Positions 1-9,104 of a DNA stretch of 53,827 nt are shown here, piece after piece. The notes under the pieces were generated by a model that had not been told where the DNA came from, made no database searches, and was given only the letters and a program-made list of their open reading frames with translations. The stretch is from Proteus hauseri ATCC 700826 (GTDB lineage: Bacteria > Pseudomonadota > Gammaproteobacteria > Enterobacterales > Enterobacteriaceae): assembly GCF_001654965.1 (NCBI RefSeq), contig NZ_LXEV01000002.1, positions 1 through 53,827 on the forward strand. Direction: 5' to 3'. A program made the translations under genes and the position numbers. The stretch's first letter is position 1. Every line of letters starts with the position of its first letter.

Positions 1-19
1 CGACTATATTCCTTAATAT

Positions 20-42
20 CGCTCCCTCTAGCAGAGGGAGCG
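20..42 (-). other. Hairpin between fusA and the presumed tufA
   Basis: A perfect 10-bp inverted repeat (20-29 with 33-42) with a 3-nt loop lies downstream of fusA. Read on the minus strand no U-run follows it; instead AAGGAA, a plausible ribosome binding site, appears near the window edge. In enterobacterial str operons tufA follows fusA, so this is more likely an intercistronic RNA structure (attenuation, processing or stability) than a strong terminator. The presence of tufA beyond the edge is inference. Confidence 0.6.
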
Positions 43-68
43 TAAACTAAATTGAACTCGAAAGGATC

Positions 69-2183
69 TTATTTCGCTTTACGAGCTTCGATAATAGCCT
101 GAGCGACGTTGCTAGGCGCTTCGCTGTACTTCAAGAACTCCATAGAGTAAGAAGCACGACCCTGAGTTTGTGAACGCAGGTCAGTTGCATAACCGAACAT
201 TTCAGCCAGTGGTACTTGAGCACGGATGATCTTACCGGTAGGCAAATCGTCCATACCTTCAACCATACCACGACGACGGTTTAAGTCACCGATAACGTCG
301 CCCATGTAATCTTCTGGCGTTTCAATCTCAACTTTCATGACTGGCTCAAGCAGAATTGGCTTAGCTTTCATGAAGCCGTCTTTAAATGCCATTGATGCGG
401 CAATTTTAAACGCGATTTCTGAGGAGTCAACATCATGGTAAGAACCATAATGTAAACGAGCCTTAATATCCACAACAGGATAACCTGCTAATGGACCAGA
501 TTTCAGCTGTTCTTGAATACCTTTATCAACAGCTGGGATGAATTCTTTAGGAATTACACCACCAACGATATCGTTTTCAAACACGTAGTTTTGCTCACCA
601 CCTGCTGGTAATGGAGACAGGTCAATAACAACATGACCATACTGACCACGACCACCAGATTGTTTCGCGTGTTTACCTTCGATATCAGTTACTGTATCGC
701 GAATTGTTTCACGATAAGCGACCTGTGGTTTACCTACGTTCGCTTCAACTTTAAATTCGCGACGCATACGGTCAACCAGAACGTCTAAGTGTAACTCACC
801 CATACCAGCGATGATTGTTTGACCAGTTTCTTCGTCGCTTGATACGCGGAAAGATGGATCTTCCTGAGCCAGACGGTTCAGAGCGATACCCATTTTTTCT
901 TGGTCAACTTTAGTCTTAGGTTCGATAGCAACAGAGATAACTGGCTCTGGGAATTCCATACGTTCTAAGATGATTGGTGCATCTATCGCACATAAAGTAT
1001 CACCTGTAGTTACGTCTTTCAGACCGATAGCAGCAGCGATGTCGCCTGCACGAACTTCTTTAATTTCTTCACGCTTGTTAGCATGCATCTGAACAATACG
1101 GCCAAAACGTTCTTTTCTGTCTTTAACCGGGTTCAGAACTGTGTCACCAGAGTTTACAACACCTGAGTACACACGGAAGAATGTTAAGTTACCAACAAAT
1201 GGGTCTGTAGCGATTTTGAATGCCAGTGCAGAGAATGGCTCTTCATCGCTTGAATGACGTTCTGCTGGGGTATCTTTACCATCTGGTAACATACCATTGA
1301 TTGCAGCAACATCTGTTGGTGCTGGCAGGTATTCAATAACCGCATCCAGCATTGCCTGAACACCTTTGTTCTTAAATGCAGAACCACAGGTAACCAGAAT
1401 AATTTCGTTATCCAGAACGCGTTTACGCAGAGCAGCTTTGATTTCTGCTTCTGTCAATTCTTCGCCGCCTAGATATTTGTCCATCAGTTCTTCTGATGCT
1501 TCAGCAGCAGATTCGATCAGGTTGTTGTGCCATTCGTCTGCTAAATCTTGCAGCTCTGCAGGAATCTCTTCGTATTCGAAGGTAACACCTTGATCTTCTT
1601 CACTCCAACGGATTGCTTTCATTTTGATTAAATCAACAACACCGGTGAAATGTTCTTCAGCGCCTACTGGGATCTGAAGAGGAACTGGGTTTGCAGCCAG
1701 ACGCGTTTTGATTTGCTCAACAACACGCAGGAAGTTTGCACCCATACGGTCCATTTTGTTAACGAACGCGATACGTGGTACATGATATTTGTTAGCCTGG
1801 CGCCATACTGTTTCTGACTGAGGCTGAACACCACCAACTGCACAGTAAACCATAACCGCGCCATCAAGAACACGCATAGAACGTTCAACTTCGATAGTGA
1901 AGTCAACGTGACCTGGGGTGTCGATGATGTTGACACGGTGAGGCTCAAACTGTTTAGCCATACCAGACCAGAATGCAGTAGTTGCTGCGGATGTGATAGT
2001 AATACCACGCTCCTGCTCCTGCTCCATCCAGTCCATTGTTGCTGAACCTTCGTGAGTTTCACCAATTTTATGGTTTACACCGGTATAAAACAGAATACGT
2101 TCACTTGTAGTGGTTTTACCGGCATCGATGTGCGCACTGATACCGATGTTACGGTAACGTGCTATGGGGGTTTGACGAGCCAT
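69..2183 (-). CDS. fusA: Elongation factor G
   Basis: Translational GTPase that drives tRNA-mRNA translocation and, with RRF, ribosome recycling in the cytoplasm. The 704-residue protein has the expected length. The P-loop AHIDAGKTT is at residues 17-25, the G3 motif DTPGH and G4 motif NKMD follow, and the C-terminal domains III-V are complete, ending in EARKAK. It is the third gene of the str operon, after rpsL and rpsG on the same strand, with a 78-nt gap to rpsG. A GA-rich ribosome binding site precedes the ATG. No sign of truncation. Identification is secure. Confidence 0.98.
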   Translation of the reverse strand: MARQTPIARYRNIGISAHIDAGKTTTSERILFYTGVNHKIGETHEGSATMDWMEQEQERGITITSAATTAFWSGMAKQFEPHRVNIIDTPGHVDFTIEVERSMRVLDGAVMVYCAVGGVQPQSETVWRQANKYHVPRIAFVNKMDRMGANFLRVVEQIKTRLAANPVPLQIPVGAEEHFTGVVDLIKMKAIRWSEEDQGVTFEYEEIPAELQDLADEWHNNLIESAAEASEELMDKYLGGEELTEAEIKAALRKRVLDNEIILVTCGSAFKNKGVQAMLDAVIEYLPAPTDVAAINGMLPDGKDTPAERHSSDEEPFSALAFKIATDPFVGNLTFFRVYSGVVNSGDTVLNPVKDRKERFGRIVQMHANKREEIKEVRAGDIAAAIGLKDVTTGDTLCAIDAPIILERMEFPEPVISVAIEPKTKVDQEKMGIALNRLAQEDPSFRVSSDEETGQTIIAGMGELHLDVLVDRMRREFKVEANVGKPQVAYRETIRDTVTDIEGKHAKQSGGRGQYGHVVIDLSPLPAGGEQNYVFENDIVGGVIPKEFIPAVDKGIQEQLKSGPLAGYPVVDIKARLHYGSYHDVDSSEIAFKIAASMAFKDGFMKAKPILLEPVMKVEIETPEDYMGDVIGDLNRRRGMVEGMDDLPTGKIIRAQVPLAEMFGYATDLRSQTQGRASYSMEFLKYSEAPSNVAQAIIEARKAK

Positions 2184-2261
2184 TTTTTCCTCTCTCGTGG
2201 GCGTTCAATTCAGGTAAAGGACAGCAGAGCTGTCCTGAAAAGAGTTGCAATACTCCGTGGA

Positions 2262-3204
<943 letters not shown>

Positions 3205-3331
3205 TTAAAAAAAGCTCCTGGTTTTTGCTTCGTAAACACGGATTTGAACTCTGTCTTGTCAACAAGACAAAACATGAGGACGCAGAATTTTATTGCTGAC
3301 GGGCTCATGTGTCAAGAATTATACAGCAATT

Positions 3332-3625
3332 CTACACTCCCCAGTGCATTTGTTGGGGATGTTTTACAGTTAAATCGACAAAATCACCATAATTGACTAA
3401 GGTAATGTGATGAGAAGCTTGATCTTTTAGACCTCGGGCAACAACATCGTCAATTAACGCATAAATTGGAATTTGCTGTTTAAGACAAAATTTAAGTAGC
3501 GGGTTATCTTCTAAGACAGCAAGTACCCCATCTTGTATTAACAAAACTTCATCCTGTTTTGTCAGTAAAGATAAAAATGTCTCTAAATCACTCTGATAAA
3601 TAGAAACGGAATAAGTATACAACAT
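3332..3625 (-). CDS. tusB: tRNA 2-thiouridine sulfurtransferase subunit TusB
   Basis: Small DsrH-family subunit of the TusBCD hexamer, which relays sulfur from TusA to TusE and MnmA for 2-thiolation of U34 in Lys, Glu and Gln tRNAs. The 97 residues begin MLYTYSVSIYQSDLE, and the domain includes the typical segment QDGVLAVL. It is the last gene of tusDCB, 31 nt after tusC, in the same place as in E. coli (upstream of rpsL on the same strand). It lacks the catalytic cysteine of TusD, as expected for this subunit. Confidence 0.9.
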   Translation of the reverse strand: MLYTYSVSIYQSDLETFLSLLTKQDEVLLIQDGVLAVLEDNPLLKFCLKQQIPIYALIDDVVARGLKDQASHHITLVNYGDFVDLTVKHPQQMHWGV

Positions 3626-3656
3626 AACTGTGCAACCTTCCTGACTAACTCCACTG

Positions 3657-4025
3657 TTAAAAACGCAACACTACATCATAATCATGTAATTTTTGTGTAA
3701 TATCATGAAATGATAATTTTTGGGCTGCTAACACAAACGATGTTTGTGCTGACAGGCCTCGAAGTGTTATGTCTTCCTGTGATACATAGATGCTTGTAAT
3801 ATCATACAAGGGTAGTACTTTAAATGTCGCTGCATGATGACGCGACAAGATGCCATCAGGCTGTTGATTGTCAACTAACTGAAAGACACCATCAGATAAA
3901 AAAAACACACCAATATCTTCGGTTAATGCAGAGGTAGCAAGTAATGCATCTAACCCTTCACGGCCTGCCGCATTACCATGTGGAGCTTGAGTAAAAACAA
4001 ATGCGACCGAATTTATTTTTTTCAT
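3657..4025 (-). CDS. tusC: TusBCD sulfur relay subunit TusC
   Basis: DsrF-family subunit of the TusBCD complex. I choose the ATG at 4025 (122 residues, starting MKKINSVAFVFTQAPHG), which overlaps the tusD stop codon by one base (TAATG) and implies translational coupling. An upstream in-frame start at 4049 would lie well inside tusD and gives a non-conserved extension. The segment PHGNAAGREGLDALLA is typical of the family. Confidence 0.92.
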   Translation of the reverse strand: MKKINSVAFVFTQAPHGNAAGREGLDALLATSALTEDIGVFFLSDGVFQLVDNQQPDGILSRHHAATFKVLPLYDITSIYVSQEDITLRGLSAQTSFVLAAQKLSFHDITQKLHDYDVVLRF

Positions 4026-4420
4026 TAAAATTGCACCACCCGAGAGCACGTTAGCATTGTTTGAGCAAGTGAACCTAATCCGCTTAACTCAAACTCTGAT
4101 GCTAAATTAGCGCCATCAATTCCCTGCTCTTTTGCCTGCTGCTCATCAATAATTCCTCTGCGTAACGCTGCAGCAACACACACTTGCAATGGTATACGAT
4201 GTTCTTTTGCAAATGCCAGCCACGCTTTTGGCAGATTAAATTCATCGCTAGCAGGTGAAACTAATTTATTCGCATTAGTTACGCCATCACGATAGAAAAA
4301 AACTTGGGCAATTTTATGCCCTTTTTCTATAAGTGCATTTGCAAACAAATAAGCACTTGATGCTTGTTCTGTGCCATAATGAGAGCCTGTAACAATCAAG
4401 CAATACGTCAGGGAATTCAT
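4025..4420 (-). CDS. tusD: Sulfurtransferase complex subunit TusD
   Basis: Catalytic DsrE-family subunit that accepts persulfide sulfur from TusA. The 131 residues contain Cys81 in QVCVAAALRRG, corresponding to the catalytic Cys78 of E. coli TusD. The N-terminus YCLIVTGSHYGTEQASSAY is characteristic. It starts 9 nt after the yheO stop, so yheO-tusD-tusC-tusB probably form one transcript. Confidence 0.94.
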   Translation of the reverse strand: MNSLTYCLIVTGSHYGTEQASSAYLFANALIEKGHKIAQVFFYRDGVTNANKLVSPASDEFNLPKAWLAFAKEHRIPLQVCVAAALRRGIIDEQQAKEQGIDGANLASEFELSGLGSLAQTMLTCSRVVQF

Positions 4421-4429
4421 TGTGTTACT

Positions 4430-5134
4430 TTATTCTCCATTCTTAAATTGACGGATATAAAGATACACAGTGTGTTTAGAAATATTCAATCTATCAGCAA
4501 CTTGATTAATGGCATCTTTAATATCAAATATACCTTTTTCATAAAGACTTAAAACAACTTGTTTATTTTTCGCGTTATTTGCCACTTCTCTATCATTATT
4601 CACTTCTTCTATCGTAAATTCTAATGTTTGGGCGACCAAATCATCAACAGAAGAGGCAAAGTTAACATCAGAAGCAACTTCATGAGTCTCTTCTGGAATA
4701 AAGGTTTTAATTATATCCGAGAATGGGACATCAAGATTCATATTGATACACAACAATCCGATCACACGACGTTCGCGATTGCGAATAGCGATAGTGATAG
4801 ATTTCATCAATGCACCACTTTTGGCTCTTGTAAAATAAGCCTTTGAAAAACTTGAATCTTCATCTGTGATATCATGTAACATTTGTAATGCCAAATCAGT
4901 AATAGGTGAGCCGATCTTACGACCTGTGTGTTCCCCATTAGCAATTTTAACCGCTGAACATTTCAAATCTTCCAGAGAGTGCAATACGATTTCACAATGG
5001 TTACCAATCAGCATCGCTAAGCCATCTACCGCTGCTTCATACGCTTTTAAAATCTCGTGATCAGTTTGGGCAAAAGGTCGGCTATCAAGTTTTTCGAACT
5101 CGCTGCTGTCACCATAAAATAACGGGCTAGACAT
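4430..5134 (-). CDS. yheO: YheO-like PAS/HTH transcriptional regulator
   Basis: DNA-binding protein of 234 residues with an N-terminal YheO-type PAS-like domain (roughly residues 25-140, containing NHCEIVLHSLEDL and GRKIGSPITDLAL) and a C-terminal helix-turn-helix (roughly 195-232, containing AINQVADRLNISKHTVYLYI). Position next to tusDCB matches E. coli yheO. The ligand and target genes are not established; the context suggests it may regulate the tus genes. The family call is firm, the function is not. Confidence 0.88.
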   Translation of the reverse strand: MSSPLFYGDSSEFEKLDSRPFAQTDHEILKAYEAAVDGLAMLIGNHCEIVLHSLEDLKCSAVKIANGEHTGRKIGSPITDLALQMLHDITDEDSSFSKAYFTRAKSGALMKSITIAIRNRERRVIGLLCINMNLDVPFSDIIKTFIPEETHEVASDVNFASSVDDLVAQTLEFTIEEVNNDREVANNAKNKQVVLSLYEKGIFDIKDAINQVADRLNISKHTVYLYIRQFKNGE

Positions 5135-5780
5135 TGATTATATAATCCTTAAAGGCTTTAATTATGATAATGACTTGAGGTTCTATTTTTTATAACGATT
5201 CATCACTGTGAATCAATTCAATTTAATTTTTTTTAATGTAAAAACGGAATTAGGAACAATTCCGACGTTAGATCGCAAGAACATTAACGTCAAGTTACTT
5301 AGAATAAGAGCTTTGTGATAGGTCACAGCTTTTCACTATTTTTTTTGTATTTCTTTAGCTATCACGCAATTCTTTATTGTAATTTACCTCTTTTAAGAGG
5401 AAAGCAATAAAGTTTGACACTCTGCTATAGATTTCCTACGTTCGAGAAATTATTATTTTAAAACGTTGTTAATCCTATGAATAGACTGGTAGTTCATAAA
5501 TTTGAGCAAACGACATAAATAATTGCATTAATATTTGCTGCTCCTATACCTATTATTGTCCCCCTTATCTTCACCTCATTCAAAGAAAGTGGTTATTGTT
5601 AATACAATAGTTGTTGTCGCAGTTTTTTTGCTTAATTTACTCGATTAGATTAATCACTAGATTTAATCGATATTTATTAATGTTAATCATAAATGAGTAT
5701 TTTTTTTAAATTTAATTCACTCATTCTAAGCCACATTAAAATATTAAATATATTTTTTCCTATGTTACAGGTATGTCACT
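5135..5780. other. Long A/T-rich divergent intergenic region
   Basis: About 650 bases between divergent yheO and the DMT transporter gene. I see no convincing coding frame. It holds two small palindromes: TGTGATAGGTCACA at 5314-5327 (5-bp arms, 4-bp centre) and CCTCTTTTAAGAGG at 5387-5400 (6-bp arms). Either could be an operator for a divergent promoter. The rest is A/T-rich with many T-runs. Confidence 0.5.
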
Positions 5781-6662
5781 ATGCAATTACGCCAATATTG
5801 GGCTAAGTTTGGCCCAACAACATTATTCGTCTTACTTTGGAGTAGTGGCGCAATATTTTCACGTTGGGGCTTAGATAACGGAAGTTCTTTTGCCATTTTA
5901 ACTTGGCGCTTTGTGATAGCTTTAGCTTTCCTCGCTGTTTTATGTTTTCAACGCCATCGTTTTTTACCGCCAAAAGGGAGTCGCCTAAAAACAGCGTGGG
6001 TCGGTTTGCTTATTATTGGTGGTTATTCTATTTGTTATCTTTTAGCCTTAGCTAATAGTATTACACCGGGAATGTTAGCAACAATTATGGGCGTTCAACC
6101 CATAATTACATTATGGATAATTGAGCGCAATTTTACGGCGACGAGATTATTCGGACTTCTTATTGCGCTTGCGGGTCTTGTTCTTGTTGTGGCTCAGAGT
6201 TTATTTAATACAGCACTTTCGTTGACAGGAATGATTTATGCGCTCGTCGCTTTATTGTGTATGAGCTTTGGTGCAATTTCACAAAAGAAACTTCAATTAG
6301 CGCCAATGGATGCATTGCCTTTGCAATATGTCGTTAGCCTTGCATTATGTTTATTATTTGTGCCTTTTCAACCTATTAAAGCCTCTTTCGATATTGGTTT
6401 TATTATTCCTGTATTATGGCTCGCTATTATTATTTCTGTTGTTGCTCAATTGCTGTTATATCGCTTACTCACCACAGGAAACCTCGTTAATGTTACCAGC
6501 CTGTTTTATTTAGTCCCTGGCGTTACTGCATTAATGGACTATATCTTTTTGGGTAATAAGATGTCTTGGTTAAGTTTAGCCGGAATGGGTGCAATTATTA
6601 TTGGCTTACTTTTTGTCTTTAAAAAACCAAAAGCAATTATTGTAGAAGAAAAGATGGAGTAA
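5781..6662 (+). CDS. DMT superfamily (EamA) transporter
   Basis: Inner-membrane protein of 293 residues with about ten hydrophobic helices arranged as two EamA repeats (roughly 12-140 and 150-285). The first opens with PTTLFVLLWSSGAIFSRWGL and the second contains ALVALLCMSFGAISQKK. Family members export metabolites or amino acids; the substrate cannot be read from sequence. ATG 5781 is preceded by a weak ACAGG. It sits between yheO and fkpA, which are adjacent in E. coli, so it is an insertion relative to that order. Confidence 0.85.
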   Translation: MQLRQYWAKFGPTTLFVLLWSSGAIFSRWGLDNGSSFAILTWRFVIALAFLAVLCFQRHRFLPPKGSRLKTAWVGLLIIGGYSICYLLALANSITPGMLATIMGVQPIITLWIIERNFTATRLFGLLIALAGLVLVVAQSLFNTALSLTGMIYALVALLCMSFGAISQKKLQLAPMDALPLQYVVSLALCLLFVPFQPIKASFDIGFIIPVLWLAIIISVVAQLLLYRLLTTGNLVNVTSLFYLVPGVTALMDYIFLGNKMSWLSLAGMGAIIIGLLFVFKKPKAIIVEEKME

Positions 6663-6681
6663 TTTTTCAGTTTAATACATA

Positions 6682-6710
6682 AAAAATGCTGGAGTCTATC
6701 CAGCATTTTT
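6682..6710. terminator. Bidirectional terminator, DMT transporter / fkpA
   Basis: An 11-bp perfect stem (6682-6692 with 6700-6710) with a 7-nt loop. A-rich and T-rich flanks allow it to work in both directions between the convergent genes. Confidence 0.85.
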
Positions 6711-6778
6711 ATTTTGTTAACCCGCTAATGAATCATCTTTATGACAAATGACAAAACAATTCAATAGCGTTTTAAATA

Positions 6779-7528
6779 TTATTTATCGCTTTCAACACTT
6801 AATAATTCAACTTCAAATACTAATGTTGAATTAGCTGGAATACCGCTAGTTGCGCGTTGGCCATAACCTAATTCTGGTGGAATAACCAGTTTGATTTTAC
6901 CGCCTTCTTTGATGTATTTCAGACCTTCTGTCCAACCAGGGATAACACTTTTCAGGCTAATAGTCAGCGGCTCTTTACGATCATAAGAGCTATCGAACTG
7001 TTTGCCATCGATAAGCATACCTTTATAGTTTACAGTTACGCGGTCAGCATCAGTAGGCGTTTTACCTTTACCCGCATTTTCAACTAAATACAGTAAACCT
7101 GATTTGGTTTTAACGACACCTTTTTCTGCTGCAAATTCTGTACGGAATTTATCACCCGCTGTTTTATTTTCAGTGGCTTCTTTTTCCATTTTAATGGTTG
7201 CAGCATTACGAACTTGGTCTTCAAATGCAGCTAACGTTAATTCGATTTCAGCATCAGACAATTTTGATTTGCTATTAAATGCATCTTGAACACCGGCTAA
7301 CAGTTGTTTTGAATCTAAAGTAATACCGATATTTTTTTGCTCTTGCAATGCAGCTTCCATGTAGCGACCCATTGATGCACCTAAAGCATATGCATTTTGC
7401 TCATCCTGAGTCTTAAACGCGCTGTTTAATGTTGGCACTTTAGCGGCTTCTTCAGCAAATGCGCTTGGCGCACTGAATGCAAATGCTAAACTTGTTGCCA
7501 GCAACGTCGTTTTTAATAAAGCTTTCAT
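6779..7528 (-). CDS. fkpA: FKBP-type peptidyl-prolyl isomerase FkpA, periplasmic
   Basis: Periplasmic chaperone and prolyl isomerase that helps fold exported proteins. The 249 residues carry a Sec signal peptide (about 1-25, ending SAFA). An N-terminal helical dimerisation/chaperone domain (about 30-140) begins with KTQDEQNAYALGASMGRY, and a C-terminal FKBP domain contains VTVNYKGMLIDGKQFDSSYD and VIPGWTEGL. Length and layout match E. coli FkpA. A TGGAGAATG translation start is present. Confidence 0.95.
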   Translation of the reverse strand: MKALLKTTLLATSLAFAFSAPSAFAEEAAKVPTLNSAFKTQDEQNAYALGASMGRYMEAALQEQKNIGITLDSKQLLAGVQDAFNSKSKLSDAEIELTLAAFEDQVRNAATIKMEKEATENKTAGDKFRTEFAAEKGVVKTKSGLLYLVENAGKGKTPTDADRVTVNYKGMLIDGKQFDSSYDRKEPLTISLKSVIPGWTEGLKYIKEGGKIKLVIPPELGYGQRATSGIPANSTLVFEVELLSVESDK

Positions 7529-7863
7529 CCCATTCTCCAGTATTTATTAGTGAATCGCTACGTTTGTGCAAACGATCATCATAGATCTTAGCAAAAACGA
7601 TTAGCACCACTTCTTGCTGTCATTGCGGAGTAGATCTCATCCGCTGTTAGCAATTTTATATGAATTTAAAAAATTTGCCGACACTCTTAACAGTTAATGT
7701 TAGGATTTTTGTCAACGCAGAGTGTTATCACATTAACAAAATAGTCTTTTATCTCAAACCAGATTTATGTCTTCCTGTGTATATATCAGTAAATAAGATT
7801 AAATTTCGTGAGTTAATTGATTATTTTCGTCGTAATAAGACGTATTAAAGGAGGAAAAACACA
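7529..7863. other. fkpA/slyX divergent spacer
   Basis: About 335 bases between divergent genes. A palindrome CGTTTGTGCAAACG at 7561-7574 lies about 35 bases upstream of the fkpA start and could be an operator. I did not find a clear sigma-E type promoter for fkpA. No supported coding frame. Confidence 0.4.
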
Positions 7864-8082
7864 ATGGATATTAAGGAAATAGAAGAGTTACTCATTCAGT
7901 TGGAAAGTAAAATTGCTTTTCAAGATGCCACCATTGAAGAACTCAATCAAGTGGTTACACAGCAACAAATTGAGATGAGCCGATTTAAAGAGCATTTAAA
8001 AGTAGTAACGGAAAGATTAAAAGCCACTCAACCTTCAATGCTTGCTAGACCTGAGGATGAAACCCCACCTCCTCATTATTAA
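7864..8082 (+). CDS. slyX: SlyX family protein
   Basis: Small 72-residue cytoplasmic protein that is mostly coiled coil (IEELLIQLESKIAFQDATIE), with a proline-rich tail ending ETPPPHY, as in E. coli SlyX. Function is unknown. It sits divergent to fkpA and convergent with slyD, as in E. coli, and is preceded by a strong AAGGAGGA ribosome binding site. Confidence 0.93.
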   Translation: MDIKEIEELLIQLESKIAFQDATIEELNQVVTQQQIEMSRFKEHLKVVTERLKATQPSMLARPEDETPPPHY

Positions 8083-8122
8083 TTTGTAATAAATCAGCGT
8101 ATTAACCCCTATTAGACAACAA

Positions 8123-8148
8123 AAAAGGAGCGTTTAAGCGCTCCTTTT
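8123..8148. terminator. Bidirectional terminator, slyX / slyD
   Basis: Stem of GGAGCG with CGCTCC (8127-8132 with 8139-8144) extended by four A-T pairs on each side, with a 6-nt loop. It lies between convergent slyX and slyD. Confidence 0.85.
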
Positions 8149-8166
8149 AACATATCTAAATAAAGA

Positions 8167-8799
8167 TTAGTGCTGGCAACCACAACCGCCATTACCGTGG
8201 CCATGACCATCGTGACCATGTCCGCCGCCACCGCAGCATCCGCCTTCTTCACCGTGGTCGTGACCATGTCCACCGCCACAACATCCGCCTTCTTCACCGT
8301 GACCATGACCACCACAACATTCGTGCTCATCTTCTTCACCGTGAACATGACCATGAGCCAGTTCTTCTTCTGTTGCTTCGCGAACAGCAATGATTTCAAC
8401 ATGAAACTTCAGGTTTTGACCTGCTAACATGTGGTTACCATCAACGATAACGTCATCACCTTCGATACCTGTAATTTCTACAGGTACTGGGCCTTGATCT
8501 GTATCCGCTAAGAAACGCATACCAACTTCTAATTCATCAACGCCAACAAAAACATCTTTTGGTACGCGTTGAACTAAGTTTTCGTCGTATTGACCGTAAG
8601 CATCATCAGATGCAACTTCTACGTCAAATTTCTCACCGACTTCGCGACCATTTAAAGCATTTTCTAAACCGCTGATTAAAGAACCACGGCCATGCAGATA
8701 GTCTAACGGTGCACTCACCGGGGACTCATCAACCAAAACACCGTCTTCTGTTCTTACTTGATAAGCCAGACTAACTACCAAGTCGTTTGCTACTTTCAT
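8167..8799 (-). CDS. slyD: FKBP-type peptidyl-prolyl isomerase / metallochaperone SlyD
   Basis: Cytoplasmic isomerase and nickel/zinc metallochaperone that assists hydrogenase maturation and, in Ni-dependent organisms such as ureolytic Proteus, may buffer nickel. ATG 8799 gives 210 residues beginning MKVANDLVVSLAYQV, the conserved start; an open extension to 8934 is not conserved. The FKBP domain with inserted flap spans about 1-150, including PLDYLHGRGSLISGLENAL. The tail (about 150-210) is very rich in His, Cys and Gly with repeated GHGH and EEGGCCGGG blocks. Confidence 0.96.
   Translation of the reverse strand: MKVANDLVVSLAYQVRTEDGVLVDESPVSAPLDYLHGRGSLISGLENALNGREVGEKFDVEVASDDAYGQYDENLVQRVPKDVFVGVDELEVGMRFLADTDQGPVPVEITGIEGDDVIVDGNHMLAGQNLKFHVEIIAVREATEEELAHGHVHGEEDEHECCGGHGHGEEGGCCGGGHGHDHGEEGGCCGGGGHGHDGHGHGNGGCGCQH
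8170..8330 (-). repeat. 45-bp period repeats encoding the SlyD metal-binding tail
   Basis: Copies of CATCCGCCTTCTTCACCGTG begin at 8237 and 8282, giving a 45-bp period. On the coding strand this repeats a His/Cys/Gly block of EEGGCCGGG plus GHGH. Such in-frame repeats can change tail length by slippage without loss of frame. Confidence 0.7.
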
Positions 8800-8887
8800 G
8801 ACATCTCCTACATACCCGTGGGCAAAATTTTCCCGATTGTAACGAAAAATAAATCTTCTGTATCGGGTTATATCAAAAAACCTACAA

Positions 8888-9091
8888 TTATTGTGGTGTA
8901 AAGATCCCAATGACCTGTTCATTTTCACGAACAAGCGAATTTACCTCACCATCTGTTTGTCTTTGCTGATGGCCACATTGAGCACATTCCACGATATCCA
9001 CTTTATCTTCTCGCCACATTTTTAATGTATCTTGAGCTTGACAGTGAGGACACACTGCTCCTGCGATAAAGCGTTTACGGATTGCAGACAT
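8888..9091 (-). CDS. yheV: YheV family zinc-ribbon protein
   Basis: Protein of 67 residues when started at ATG 9091 (MSAIRKRFIAGAVCPHC), the start matching E. coli YheV. Two cysteine pairs (CPHC and CAQC) form a probable zinc ribbon, and the C-terminus EQVIGIF is typical. The start lies 13 nt after the kefB stop, so it is probably co-transcribed with kefG-kefB. Function is unknown. Confidence 0.92.
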   Translation of the reverse strand: MSAIRKRFIAGAVCPHCQAQDTLKMWREDKVDIVECAQCGHQQRQTDGEVNSLVRENEQVIGIFTPQ

Positions 9092-9104
9092 GGGGTCAAT
9101 TCTC

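Noticed and set aside
5314-5327. CRP binding site
   Set aside because: TGTGA and TCACA are separated by 4 bases rather than the required 6.
7561-7574. PurR operator at CGTTTGTGCAAACG
   Set aside because: The half-sites are in the wrong order for the PurR consensus (ACGCAAACGTTTGCGT), so I record only a palindrome.
8112-8427. Open frames opposite the slyD tail
   Set aside because: Antisense shadows of the His/Cys/Gly repeat; low-complexity products without support.
8800-8934. 45-residue N-terminal extension of SlyD
   Set aside because: It is not conserved, it overlaps yheV, and the true SlyD N-terminus MKVANDLVV follows with its own ATG.
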